A stretch of DNA of 64,000 nucleotides from Dryococelus australis (Eukaryota > Arthropoda > Insecta > Phasmatodea > Phasmatidae). Positions 1 to 10,749 of this stretch are shown one piece after another. Every line of letters starts with the position of its first letter. The first letter of the stretch is position 1. A program made the translations under genes and the position numbers. The notes under the pieces are model-generated. The model saw nothing but the letters and a program-made list of their open reading frames with translations, made no database searches and was not told the origin of the DNA. The stretch spans positions 60,467,760 through 60,531,759 of the forward strand of contig CM057005.1 of assembly GCA_029891345.1 (NCBI GenBank). The letters are read 5' to 3'.

Positions 1-2286
1 CTTTAAGATGGCGACTGCACTACACATATATAAGCAGGCACACGTCATACCATCCACTCATTCACTGAAAGACATCCGAGGTGGACGGACGTTTGCTGCA
101 TTCCACTATCTAATCGTGCTTCAAGTCTCCGCAGATCATATAGTAACATTATTCCTTCAGCAACCTCGCAGCCAGACATACATGTTTTGGGAGAGGTACA
201 ATTTTACTGTGGATGTTAATTAATTAATTTATTTTAAATGTGGATTATGTTTCTAAAGTTTCTCCTAGCCAGTCTCAAGCTGACAGACATGTAATATATG
301 TGCGAGAGGCAAAACATATATCTTGTTATTGTGTTCGTTTAATTTATAGGGACATTTTGTTGTAGATCGTTTATTCCACACTCACATAATTGCCATTGTT
401 TAGTGAGTTTGCACTTGTCAACACCAGATGTTATTCACACAGTTAAAATTCTCTCTCGTGTAAATTATATTGCTAGCATACAACTCGGGGTAGTAAAATA
501 AACTTACGTTAAATTCCATACTGGAGAGTCACGTGATTGCACTTATTATTATTCATGTAGTTGTGATCGTTTTAAATTTTCGATTCGATGCATGTAATTT
601 ATTAATATGTAGAACTCGTATAAACACTCTGAAATTCTCTCATGTGTTAAATATCGCCCATCTACCACTAATATCTGTACAAACATTCCAAAATAAAAAA
701 TATATAAATTGACCATTACCACACTCTTGCACTCACCCCAACACATATAAAACACATTGCAACCTACCACTCTTGTCAGTCACCTCAAGAATACCACACC
801 GTCAACGTCGTACAGAGTTCCTCCTACCCCCTCCCAGATAAATTCACCCTTTCAATACAGTTAACCCTTTCAATAAATTCAACCCTTTCATTAGATTTGA
901 CCGTTTATATTTAATTAACCATTTTGGTTAACCTTTAAATCAATTTAACTAACCCTTGATATCAATTTGGTAAAAAAATAATTAAATCTATAAAAAAAAG
1001 CGGCATCCCCTTTGAGTTAGAATCAGCATGCCCCTACTACTCATCTAGCACGAAGAGATAGAGAAACGCCGACAGTAGAGCAATTGGCTGCAAAAAGGCA
1101 GTAGAAACACATTGCTTTTTGTTGAGTAAACTACCAAAACCACAAGTTACATCTTTGTGTGACCATTCATATTGTAAATCAGAGTGACTGTAACTTTTTC
1201 CTTTATTGCATAGGTCAACTTTATTTATTGTTTTATATTTCGCTATAAAAATACGTCTGGCATAGTAACCTATCATCTTAGTGACGCTGTGTTTCGGTAA
1301 CCAAAGAAAGTATGTTTATTGATATAATCAATCAAACGAACATAAGTAAACTTCATTACTGATAATATGGTAGATTATAGGTTATAGTATACGATCAAAA
1401 ACGGATAAACGCAACTACGTTTAAACCTTTAAACTGGGTTCCTTAATTTATTCTACCTAATATTATGATTATCAAAACAATTCACGAAGTAAACAATTTT
1501 ATAAATATGCTTTAGGAGTTAAACACAAAGGCTATATGATACGTATGTTTGCAAATACGTACACGTTTATTCTAATGCCAGTGTGTATAGCCACAAAACG
1601 GCGCGATACCTAAAACATTTCATGCTGCATCGCGAAAAGTATTGAATCTAGAAACGTTTTGTTTACAGAATATTTCGTGTTTTATTCAGGTTTACGAGGG
1701 TTAAAAATTACATTTTTACCGATACTTACGATTTTAGCATACTTTTTAGTGGACGTTGTTAAATCAGGTTATTGAGTAGAAAGATTTATTACATTGCAAT
1801 TTGTTTTACAGGTCAATTGTATACGAAGCCCCATTATGTGTAGGGCTAGTGGTGAAAGTTCCGTGAATTATTTTCAAATAGTTTTCACGGACAAGCGAGT
1901 TGAGTGGCGGGTTGCGTTAGTTCTTCCTGATAACGCGCTGATCCGCGAGTCGTTCAGCGTACAGCATGGTGGTCGCTGTGTGCTGGGGGACACACTCTGT
2001 TCTCCGCAGGTGCTGGCGACTTGGCAACAATGTACAGTTTTCCGCGAGAATGGCGTGCCACCATACTTCCGAGCCTGCATCGCCTCCTTCCTCCCCCCCC
2101 CTTTTTTTTTCAACTTTACACAGCAGCACCGTCTAGGTGGCGGTTTCAACAAGCCACGCGCTCAGAGCCTCCCTTTAATCGTTAATGTATGTGCTACCCT
2201 TTCTTTAGCCGGCCGCATAATGCCTCACGCAAGTAGAGGCACGCATTTCGAAAACGCATGTCTCCCTTCACTTAAACACCACGATG
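1..2286. other. AT-rich intergenic sequence, no gene seen
   Basis: No open frame here has a recognisable protein signature. Positions about 838-960 hold a short degenerate repeat of AACCCTTTCAATAAATTC-like units. Positions about 1850-2290 are clearly more GC-rich than their surroundings and have open frames on both strands, but these look like by-products of composition because no conserved motif can be read in any of them. A C8-T9 homopolymer junction lies near 2091-2110. Confidence 0.5.
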
Positions 2287-2710
2287 TGTAAAGACTGTTC
2301 GTGATAAAAAGAGCACTTTCGAAATCAACCTTAGAAAAAAATCCACTGCCATATTCTGACGGGCGCATTGGGCGACATACGCACAGCAAAGTTGGTAACG
2401 ATGAATGGAAAATAATTCCACTTAACGTCAAATTAAAAGTATTAGGTAACCATGCGTAACACAATAAATTATTTATTTCACTTTGTACTTTTTTTTTTTT
2501 AACGTGTCGAAGTGTAAAACAGAGCAGATTTGTGAAATGTTTACTCTTCCAATAATTTCACAGTTTCACCTGACCGACGCACAAATAAAGTGATGAGGCC
2601 CATGGCAGGGTTAATTTTACGTAAGGCGGAAGAATTCACAACGTGCATACAAGTAGATTTTAAGCAGGGCTTTCAAAAGCGCCCATTTCACCGCGAACAG
2701 CCTTTTAACG
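2287..2710 (+). mobile_element. MITE-A copy (TIR AGGCTGTTCACG...)
   Basis: This is a non-coding inverted-repeat element. The left end reads like GACTGTTCGTGATAAAAAGA and is followed by GCACTTTCGAAATCAACCTT. The right end, on the opposite strand, reads AAGGCTGTTCGCGGTGAAAT. The interior aligns by eye along its length with the copy at 8265-8690, sharing the TTTCACCTGACCGACGCA block and the GGCGGAAGAAT...CACAACG block. No coding capacity is visible. The superfamily is not assigned, because flanking duplications are not clear in this copy. Confidence 0.7.
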
Positions 2711-3504
2711 ACCTGGTTGACCCATGTCTGCAGAGCGAATTCCCTCTCATCCGTCAACGTCCACGGATTTAGCTTGCGCCACTCGCTTGTCGCCGTGGCG
2801 TTAATCTGACAGCGCTTAAGAGTTGTATGTTTACACACGTCCCGAGAGGAATCACGGCGATATTCATAGATCTGGGTGGGCTTATGTCGTCGTCAAATGA
2901 AATGAAAATAATCTCACTCTCAACGGGTGCACGAAAATAATTCATACTTACATGTAAAGTATGTACTGCGTCATTCCACGATCACTGATATTAGTGGAAC
3001 GAAATTAATTACGATTTACTACAACTTTATTGGCATGTCCTTTTTAAACATAGGATCGTTTTAGGGACACTAATTGTTATGTGAATTCTATAGGACTGCA
3101 ATATAAAATGCAAAAAAATTACAATTGCTTTTCATAAACGAGGAGAGACAAAAATTGTTGTACAGTCACTTAAAAAAAATAACAGAAATACAAGAAAGAA
3201 CATGTAATTTAGTTAATAGTTTCATAAAAAGTTTTTCGTAACGGACAGTGTGACCGATAACTTATCGATTCTCCTGAGAAAGTAATTTCAACAAAAAATA
3301 ATAATTTCGTAACATTTGCGCCTTTTTAAGACTTTTTAGTTTTTGTAACCAAGAGTTTTAACCCATAAATTCAATTCTTTAAAGAAAATAATATATGTTT
3401 TGTGGCGCGTGTATAGTGAATTTCATAGAGATATTTTAAATAAATATATATATATATAATACGACACGTTAAACCTTGACCGCCAGAGTGTATTAAGATT
3501 CGAA
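2711..3504. other. AT-rich intergenic, nothing recognised
   Basis: I see no coding signature, inverted repeat or tRNA-like box in this stretch. A short (TA)n tract lies near 3446-3458. Confidence 0.4.
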
Positions 3505-3755
3505 TTCAGCCCTATCGAAGAAAGTTTCGTTTTCACGTCATAGTTTCGGATTCGTAATAATTACTGATCATATAGGATTATAGAAAGTTTAAATTTTACG
3601 AGCTGTTTGATTTTTTGTGCGTAAATTTAATCCAGTGTTATCTTATTGTTGTAAATGTCAGGAACCAATTTATATCATATCCATAAGTACCTGTCTTTTT
3701 GCAAGCCAGAAAAATGAGACATTGAAAATAAGATACAAAAGTATTAGACAACTAG
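3505..3755 (+). repeat. Dispersed repeat R1 ending in CTAG
   Basis: About 250 bp here align by eye with 29424-29679. Shared blocks include CATAGTTTCGGATTC / CATAATTTCGGATTC, TTTTACGAG, TGCAAG, AGATACA and a common 3' edge, CAACTAG followed by TAAA. The two copies are 26 kb apart in direct orientation. The shared CTAG-T edge would fit a Helitron-type 3' terminus, but I do not see a convincing terminal hairpin. Confidence 0.55.
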
Positions 3756-5552
3756 TAAAGTGTAAATTTTTTGTATAGTCTATTCACGGTTTCTTCACAC
3801 TTTTGCAATCAAACCTTTGAAAAATCACCCCATGCATGATGTGTTTGATTATTTCGTAAATATTCCGTGTATCACAAGCTATTGATACTTCTGTTAACGT
3901 GAAAGTACGTTATGTTCCGTAAAATTGAAGTTTTGCCAGTATTTTACTTATTATAGATTATAATATTTCATTTATAATAAATGTGAATACAAACAGTGAG
4001 AAAATATGTGTTCGCACGAATTTGGTGCGTTGTCCTTTGGCGGAGGAATATCCTGGCTCCATACCCATTCTTAAAAAAGATCATTTGGCACGAAGACGAT
4101 ATTTTAGAAACTTAATTACAGTAAAATTAAGCTAAACGTTCTCCGCTGCCTGAGATGACTATTAAATTGAAATAAGGTAACACATACAGATCTATTGAAG
4201 ACAAGGCAGTGGGTTTTATACGCGAATACGTCTACGTAGTAGGTAATATTTCCTTTGGAATATGAGAATGCAATGAAAGTAACGAAATGTATACTTAGCT
4301 TTTATCAGCTGTTACGTTAAACTCGACACTTCTGGAAGCTCCGCTGAAGATGTACTTGCATGCACGTTCTATATTATTCTATAATATGTACATTTAACAT
4401 TGCCATAGGCATGATCATTAAGTAATATTTCATGTTGTTTGGTGTACAAAGTATAGTTCATAACTGTCAGGATTATGTTTTCATACCAGCTATTAATATT
4501 ATTTTGATTATTATTACATTCACTGCAAAATGTAAATGACGTATAATATTTATTTTATTTCTACAAATGAAAACCGAAGGGTATAAAATATAAACATGGA
4601 ATATTTTTTTAATATGTTACTTATTGAATGCTGCCAGCTAAAATAGCACTACCCAAACATATACAACCATGTTGAAACATAATAAAATGCTGCTATGACC
4701 CACTGTAAGGATCCTGGCTTGGATTGCTATGCTGTTCGTAGCATCCGACAAGGAATCCTGTAAACACAACAAGTTATTTGCAAACTACAGCTGTAAGAAA
4801 CTAACATGCTTGCTGTAGCCTATACTCTATAAAATTACTAGTCACTGTGTCTATACAGTATATAATGGAAAATGAACTTTTCACACACTGGTCTCTTGTT
4901 TGTACAACTGTGTTAGAGCTTTACACAGTGAATAATTGCAGTGTACAACTGTTCATTTGAACAGTGATGCTAAAGTAGTTTTAAATACAAAATGGAGGCT
5001 GTACAGGTTGAAACCCCTGAGTCGAATAAATACAATGACATTTTCGAAAGGCTGCTGGACGCTGGCGGTGAAAGGAAAAGGAAAGGGTGTTATACAAATA
5101 ATGTGCCAACACTCCATGTAATATAATATATCACTGTTTAAAAAATGTTATGTAAATGGTGTTGACCACAACAAAATGTGTTCTTCATATTTGAACTTTA
5201 TTCTTCCGTCGATCAAGTAAAACGATGAAATTATTAGAAAATTAAAATTTTACAAATTTCTTCATTCATAAACTTAAATGCGCTAGCAAAATTTGAAAGG
5301 AAAATAAGTAATTTCAGTGCTCATAAATGCTAACGTAATTATTTTAATTCAACGTTTAGACATGAAACTATAGCCTGTTCACAATGAAGTGAGCACATTT
5401 GAAGGCCTATTTACTTTTTCCTTTCAACCATTGTTTATCCTATAACCACCTTTGCAAATAAATATTGCCATGCACAGTGTGTACATTCCACCGCACTCGC
5501 AAGTTAACGTCTAAGGTTAAAATGAAATATATTTACTGACTATTATTACAAA
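3756..5552. other. AT-rich intergenic, nothing recognised
   Basis: Open frames here are short and have no family signature. No repeat shared with the rest of the window was noticed. Confidence 0.4.
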
Positions 5553-5695
5553 TGTGAAAAGCGCTCACTTTACCGCGAACAACCTATACTTCCCTACCGA
5601 CTTTACCAACTTCGCTGGGTGCATGCCAGTCAGCGTGACGTCATTCAAACGTTGATTTCAGAAGTGCTCTCTTTCCCGTGAACAGCCTTTACGGC
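5553..5695 (-). mobile_element. MITE-A end fragments, two in a row
   Basis: Two right-facing MITE-A termini occur about 100 bp apart. The first is GCGCTCACTTTACCGCGAAC followed by AACCTATA, near 5560-5587. The second is GAAGTGCTCTCTTTCCCGTG followed by AACAGCCTTT, ending near 5690. Between them is the reversed 5' interior of the family, with the GTTGATTTC block. This looks like one truncated copy abutting the end of another. Confidence 0.6.
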
Positions 5696-6867
5696 TTGAA
5701 TCAACAGTTCTAGACGAGCAAAAATCAGCACGCCAGCACATTGGAGTCGCGAGATGTACTGCGCGAGTTGATTTCCCACCCGCGCCCGTAAATTTCCGCC
5801 AGTCGCCGCGGGCCCTCGCCCACTTCTCGAGCACGCGCTGTGCCGCCTCGAAGGCCAAGCTCGCATTGTGTTACACCGGCCGTCGTTAATCGCCTCCTAG
5901 TATCAGCCTCCGGCGACATGAACAAGTTGGGGGATTTCCCTATTATATTATAATATTAGTGGCGTGCGGTAATAAAACTTGTAATTAATGAGCAACTTGG
6001 TATTCCATTTGAATCTCCCCCGCCCAATAGTCACGTAAATAGTTATTGTATAATCCCTACGTTTAATAAACCTAATCTTATACTTTCGTGCACCACCTAA
6101 TCATGAACTCGTTATTTAGCGACGCCCATAGTCCCTTTCAGTTATGAACTGTCTTAAAAGCTAATTAGTAACAATTCGTATACCCGATTTAACAAAACAA
6201 AGTTTTTATTGGTGACGAATATGTATTGTCGGAACCGATCACCCTGCAAACGTTATATCACCGTTTGCGTCCTGCTGCCACACGCGTCAGAATACTCCCG
6301 AACGATATAACTGCGCTAAATGCAATACAAAAAAAAAATTATTGCGTTGATTTCTTCGAACTAATTATTTTCCGTAAGCCTTGAGGTGATCGCGAAATTT
6401 CTCGTTCTTCATTAGTAGTAGATGTAACGCCGGCATTGCAATTTTCACAATTCGTGTTTCCTCGCCTTGTTTGTCTCCGTAAAAGAGCTAACTGTTTACC
6501 AAGCGTGGGGTCCATATATAAGACAGACGTTTTAAAACCTCGCAAATTAAGTGACCCTGCTTTAAAGCAGGGAGCATACAGTTTTTTTCCCCTTTTTTGC
6601 AGATGCCTCTGTAATGTTCCTCACCATAACTTGGCAATGCAACTTGAACTGTGTTTTGTAACGGAGTTATCTGTATTTTGCCACTTCGTCGCCGGGCTCT
6701 TCGTCACTGGACAGTGTGAAGCCGACCAGTTGTTTGCTACTTCGGGTGTCGGCACGACGGGGTCTGTCCTGTGGTATATGGCACTTTGCGTCGCGGATTA
6801 CGCGAGACTGGCTCATACACAGCCCCCTTTCCTCCTTCACACCTTGGTGCATCCACGTGACACGGGT
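5696..6867. other. Intergenic with a GC-rich block
   Basis: Positions about 5760-5920 are strikingly GC- and CpG-rich compared with the AT-rich surroundings and have open frames in several phases on the minus strand. No protein motif is readable in any phase. It could be an unrecognised repeat or a CpG-rich regulatory fragment. The remainder is AT-rich with nothing recognised. Confidence 0.35.
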
Positions 6868-7124
6868 TGAGCTGAGTCGAGAGATTAGGACGGCTCTTAA
6901 CAACGAGGTCTCGGCAGCCGAAGAGGGCGAAATGAGGCGAGAATGGAGAAGCGCCGAAATGTAAAGGTGAGGGAAGCGGAAGATCCCCGAGAAAATCCGT
7001 CGACCAGCGTCATCGTCCGGCACGATTCCCACGTGCGAAAGTCCGGTAGTGGCCCGGCCGAGGATCGAACCCGGTTCGCTTTGGTGTGAGGCGAGTAGTC
7101 TAACCGCTCAGCTACCGCGGCCCC
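6868..7124 (-). mobile_element. tRNA-derived SINE-1 copy
   Basis: Read on the minus strand, the element begins with GGGGCCGCGGTAGCTGAGCG (pol III A-box region) and continues through a B-box-like GGTTCGATCC region. It then has the family body (GTGGGAATCGTGCCGGACGA), the CTCGGGGATCTTCC block and the 3' GTTAAGAGCC segment. It is a non-autonomous retroposon that needs a partner LINE for mobility. Short open frames across it are incidental. It belongs to the same family as the copies at 7704, 22858, 29142, 33404, 33864, 34649, 38470, 57800 and 61655. Confidence 0.85.
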
Positions 7125-7703
7125 TACGTGACCTAGACGTCACGTTGCTCATGTCACCTGGCTTGTCATCAGCTTCTTTCGGCTTCTAGGATGATCCTCC
7201 ACGTTTGAGGCGAGAGCCTCGGGTGCAGACCCACGACTATTTAACTCTCGCCAACATTATTGTCGGGAGACAATCACGGGGGGTCACGTGATGGCGTTCC
7301 TCTGCTTGCCATTGTAGGGACAGCGAAAATTAATGTTATAATAACATAGGGTGGACAATGTAAGGTTTTCGTAAGGGTAATAATATGTGACGCTCAAGTT
7401 AAGTGACTTCGTGCATACTTCTGTAAAACGACAGTTTTAATTAAAAATTCCTTGGCATCTTGTTTCTGGATTAGGGAATATTTTTAATAAATTTCAAACT
7501 TTGGCGTGATAACGGGAAAGATTTAGTACTGTTCTTAAAATGATTTTGTAGTAGTTTGTATTTTGGGCGGAGAATGAAAAGTAAAATGAGAAATGAGTGC
7601 CCACAATTCAAAGTTTTCTTTTTTTTTTAAGTCACCCTTTTGTGTCCTTTAACATCGCTGCTGTGAAATTTAACTTCTCCATTACCTCGTTTGTCTCCAG
7701 TTA

Positions 7704-7975
7704 GGGGGAGTAGCGGGGGAGTGCGCGGTTAGCCTGTTCGCCTCCCACCAAGGCGAACCGGGCTCAATCCCCGGCCGGGCCGCTACCGAATTTTCGCACG
7801 TGGGAATCATGTCGGACGATGCCGCCTGTCGGCGGGTGTCCTCGGGGATCTCCCCCCCTCACTAACCTTTCATTCAGACGCTGCTCCATGCTGTTCCATA
7901 CTCATCTCAATCACCCTCATTGCCTCTGAAGACCTCGCTGTTAAGAGCCGCCCAAATCTCTTCACTCACTCACTC
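7704..7975 (+). mobile_element. tRNA-derived SINE-1 copy
   Basis: The tRNA-related head (GTGCGCGGTTAGCCTGTTCG, then CACCAAGGCGAACCGGGCTC) has a degenerate B box. It is followed by the family body with GTGGGAATCATGTCGGACGA, the TCCTCGGGGATCT block and the CATACTCATCTCAATCACCC segment. The 3' end is CTCTTCACTCACTCACTC, a short simple repeat typical of this family's tail. It lies in opposite orientation to the copy about 580 bp upstream. Confidence 0.85.
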
Positions 7976-8264
7976 CAGCTAGGCAGTAGCGTTTGATATG
8001 ATTGGTGGGTTGGAGGCATGGCGTGTGCATGAGATAGTGACGGAGTCCTCGATCCCCGAGCCTCTGTTGCAGCTTATTCTTTCTTAAAACCCACACTCTA
8101 AGAAATTATTTGCAAATTTATACCACATCAGTTGATATGTCTAGTGGGAAGCTCATATGTCAAAGTTATTTCCTATACATCCATGGTAGCATTCCTACAT
8201 TTGCTCAGAAAACATTCAAATACGTAGGGAAGTTCCCAACTTTGTATAGTAATGTTTCTAAAGG

Positions 8265-8690
8265 CTGTTCACGATAGAGTGAGCACTTTCGAAATCAACC
8301 TTCGAACAAAGTCACTGCTCCTACCTGCATAGATTCTAACGGGCGCACTGTGTGACGTGCGCCCACTTTAGTTGGTAACGATGGATAGGAAAATAGTTCC
8401 GTATCTTAACGTCCTATAAAAAGTGTTAGGCAACCATTTCTGCTAACTTAAATTATTTCTTTCGCTTTCTATGTTTTTTTACGCATCGAAGTGTAAAAAT
8501 GAGCAGTTTTGTAAAATATTTACTTTTATAATAATTTTCACAGTTTCACTTGACCGACGCATGAATAAAGAGATTACGCCCATGACAATGTCAATCTTAC
8601 ATAAGGCGGAAGAATACACAACGCGCACAAGTAGATCTTAAGCAGGGCTTTCGTAAGTGTTCATTTTATCGTGAATAGCCTATAAACGTC
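8265..8690 (+). mobile_element. MITE-A copy, best preserved
   Basis: The left end reads AAGGCTGTTCACGATAGAGT followed by GAGCACTTTCGAAATC. The right end, read on the other strand, is ATAGGCTATTCACGATAAAA followed by TGAACACTT. The two ends form a terminal inverted repeat of roughly 28 bp with a few mismatches. The interior is non-coding and about 420 bp long. This copy serves as the reference for those at 2287, 5553, 20350, 36176 and 60870, and for the short version at 62525. Confidence 0.8.
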
Positions 8691-8799
8691 CCTACATTTG
8701 CTGTTTGATGTGTGGTAATATTTCCATGCACTGTATATATTAAAAACTTCCAATACAATTTAGGAAGTTTACCAGAAATATTTTACAATGCAGAGTCTT

Positions 8800-10150
8800 C
8801 CTAGCAAACACAACCTGTCGGCAAAGTGTCGGCAAATTGTCGGCCAGATACCTGTACTGTCGGCAACAGTCGTTTCAATGCCAGAAGATAGTCATCTGAC
8901 AACGGCGTGACGTCTTTGTTGAGACAGTATGTTTGCCTTTAGAAAAAAGTAAATGGCCCGCTGGATTTTTTTTTTTTTTTGGATAACAGATGGATATCAC
9001 CTAAATTATGTCAGCATGATATCTCACAGCCAACATGTCGTCAATAGCAAAAATAATATTCCGGCCCGATTCTGATATAACATCTTTATTTTTTCGAAAG
9101 CTGACCGTCATCTTATTTATTCCGGACCGCTAACGTTTTCGAGACTTGGCTCTTTATCACAATAAAAATACAAATATGATGTCTTTTTGCCGACAAACGT
9201 TTGGAAGGTGTTTTGAATAGGCAGGATGTTAGCTAACTGTTAATGGCATGATGTCTTTTTGAGACCGTGTGTTAACCGTTTGCATGTTTTTTTCCTTCAT
9301 ATTTATATTTGTGTCACGTGGTAGCCCATTACATTTTTTACTGTGAAATTTCTTTCATTTGTACAACCATTCGACATATATATTAAAAACTAACAAAACT
9401 ATTCTGTTTGCAAGCCTTTGAAGAAACAAAGAAACAGTTTTTAAATAATCAGTGTTTTAAAATTATTTGTTATATTGTCATGGAATTTATACATTCACTT
9501 ATAATAATTTGTGTCATGATAGATTTGAAATTACTGGAGAGTATCATAAACTTACCCCGTGGTGTATAGGTTAGCATGTTGATCTGTCAACTCAAGTGTT
9601 TTAGGTTCGAATACCGCACTCGACGAGCAAAAGATTTTCATATCATATAATGTGTTGAGAAATAAATTAAATGAATAGATGTAAACAGGAAATAACAATT
9701 ACTAAGATTTCTAATCGAAAAGTTAAGGTTTTTTCATGGCTATACTGCTTATTTCTGGACATCATGCCGGCGTCTTGCCACCATCCAGCCGCCGCAGGTC
9801 CGGCGTCTTGCCGCCATCCAGCCGTAGCTGGCCCGGCTTCTTGCCGCCATCCATCGGACCGCTTCCGGCATATGACAGCGGGCCGGCATCATCTGACCGG
9901 AATTTGTCGGCTATCTTTAACCCGCTCGATTCCGGCCCTTACTTTTTGTGTATTTCGGTACGGAATTCATTTTGTATCTTGCCATTAGCGGTACGGTGTA
10001 TTTTTTGACACTGTCGGCAAACAGTCAGCCGTCAGTCCATATTTCCATCGGACCGCTTCCGGCATAAGACAGCGGGCCGACATCATCTGGCCGGTGTTTG
10101 TCGGCTATCTGTTACCGGCCCGATTGCGGCCCGTACTTTTCGTGTTTGGG
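8800..10150. repeat. CGGC-rich repeat zone (33-bp tandem and ~100-bp direct repeat)
   Basis: The motif GTCGGCAA and CGGCCCGATT-type words recur through this zone. Positions 9766-9850 hold about 2.6 copies of a 33-bp unit containing CCGGCGTCTTGCCGCCATCC. A segment of about 100 bp starting CATCGGACCGCTTCCGGCAT occurs at about 9850 and again at about 10047, in direct orientation, with the shared core GACAGCGGGCCG and TTGTCGGCTATCT. The open frames at 9671-9988 and 9736-10008 only read through the repeats. The nature of the element is not recognised. Confidence 0.6.
9556..9630 (+). other. tRNA-like sequence (degenerate)
   Basis: CCCCGTGGTGTATAGGTTAG resembles a tRNA 5' end with an A box. About 45 bases further on, GGTTCGAATAC matches most of the B-box consensus GGTTCGANTCC. 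The anticodon-loop region reads CTGTCAA, which would suit a tRNA-Asp-like ancestor. The stems do not pair well by eye, so I read this as a decayed tRNA pseudogene or SINE head, not a working tRNA. Confidence 0.35.
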
Positions 10151-10514
10151 GGGGTTTCTTTGCTGCGTTGGGCGTGGCATTTCCCACCAGCTAGCGCCGT
10201 GCCGACACAATTATGCCCTGACCTAGGTCATGTGCATACCCGTCATAATTAATAAGCCTGCCTGATTGATTAAACCAATATTGACCCCAACCAATTACCG
10301 TTATTGATACCGGGCAGTCGGGAGGTAGATCACACCCGTTGACGGTAATACGGGGTAGAGAACTTACTTCAACTGCGCAGCAACAAATTTCAAAAGTCCC
10401 GACATAGAACGGCTTGTTTTCCTTATAAAACGTTCAAAACTATTATGTGGTTTAAACTTATTAAAAAAATACTTTTTGTTACATAAACTGATGCACAAAA
10501 ATATCGGGGTATAC

Positions 10515-10606
10515 TAATATTCACACTCTCTCTTTCTCTCTCTCTTTCTCAATCTTTCTCTGTCACCCTCTTTCTCTCTCCCTCTTCCTCGTTCTCTATC
10601 TATCTA
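10515..10606. repeat. CT-rich low-complexity tract
   Basis: An imperfect (CT)n/(TTTC)n tract ends in CTATCTATCTATTTG. It is simple-sequence DNA with no coding content. Confidence 0.8.
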
Positions 10607-10749
10607 TTTGCACACATACACTTTAATATTCAAGAAGTATTGATAGAATTACAAATAGATGTTCATACCATTTAACTAACTGGTAATATTCACATACCGC
10701 CCTAGGTGTCTGCTGCAACTGCTATATAGATTATTTCAAGACCTTACGA

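Noticed and set aside
1794..2291. 165-codon plus-strand open frame preceded by TTTTACAG
   Set aside because: The composition is GC-rich and the opposite strand is equally open. It includes a C/T homopolymer (encoding a Pro-Phe run) and ends at a MITE. No domain or splice partner was found.
2590..2838. Short open frames on both strands
   Set aside because: They fall within the 3' part of a MITE-A copy and its flank and have no motif.
6667..7032. 121-codon minus-strand frame with a GIVPDD...SGIF peptide
   Set aside because: It is the conceptual translation of a SINE-1 copy. Similar peptides appear at every SINE-1 location.
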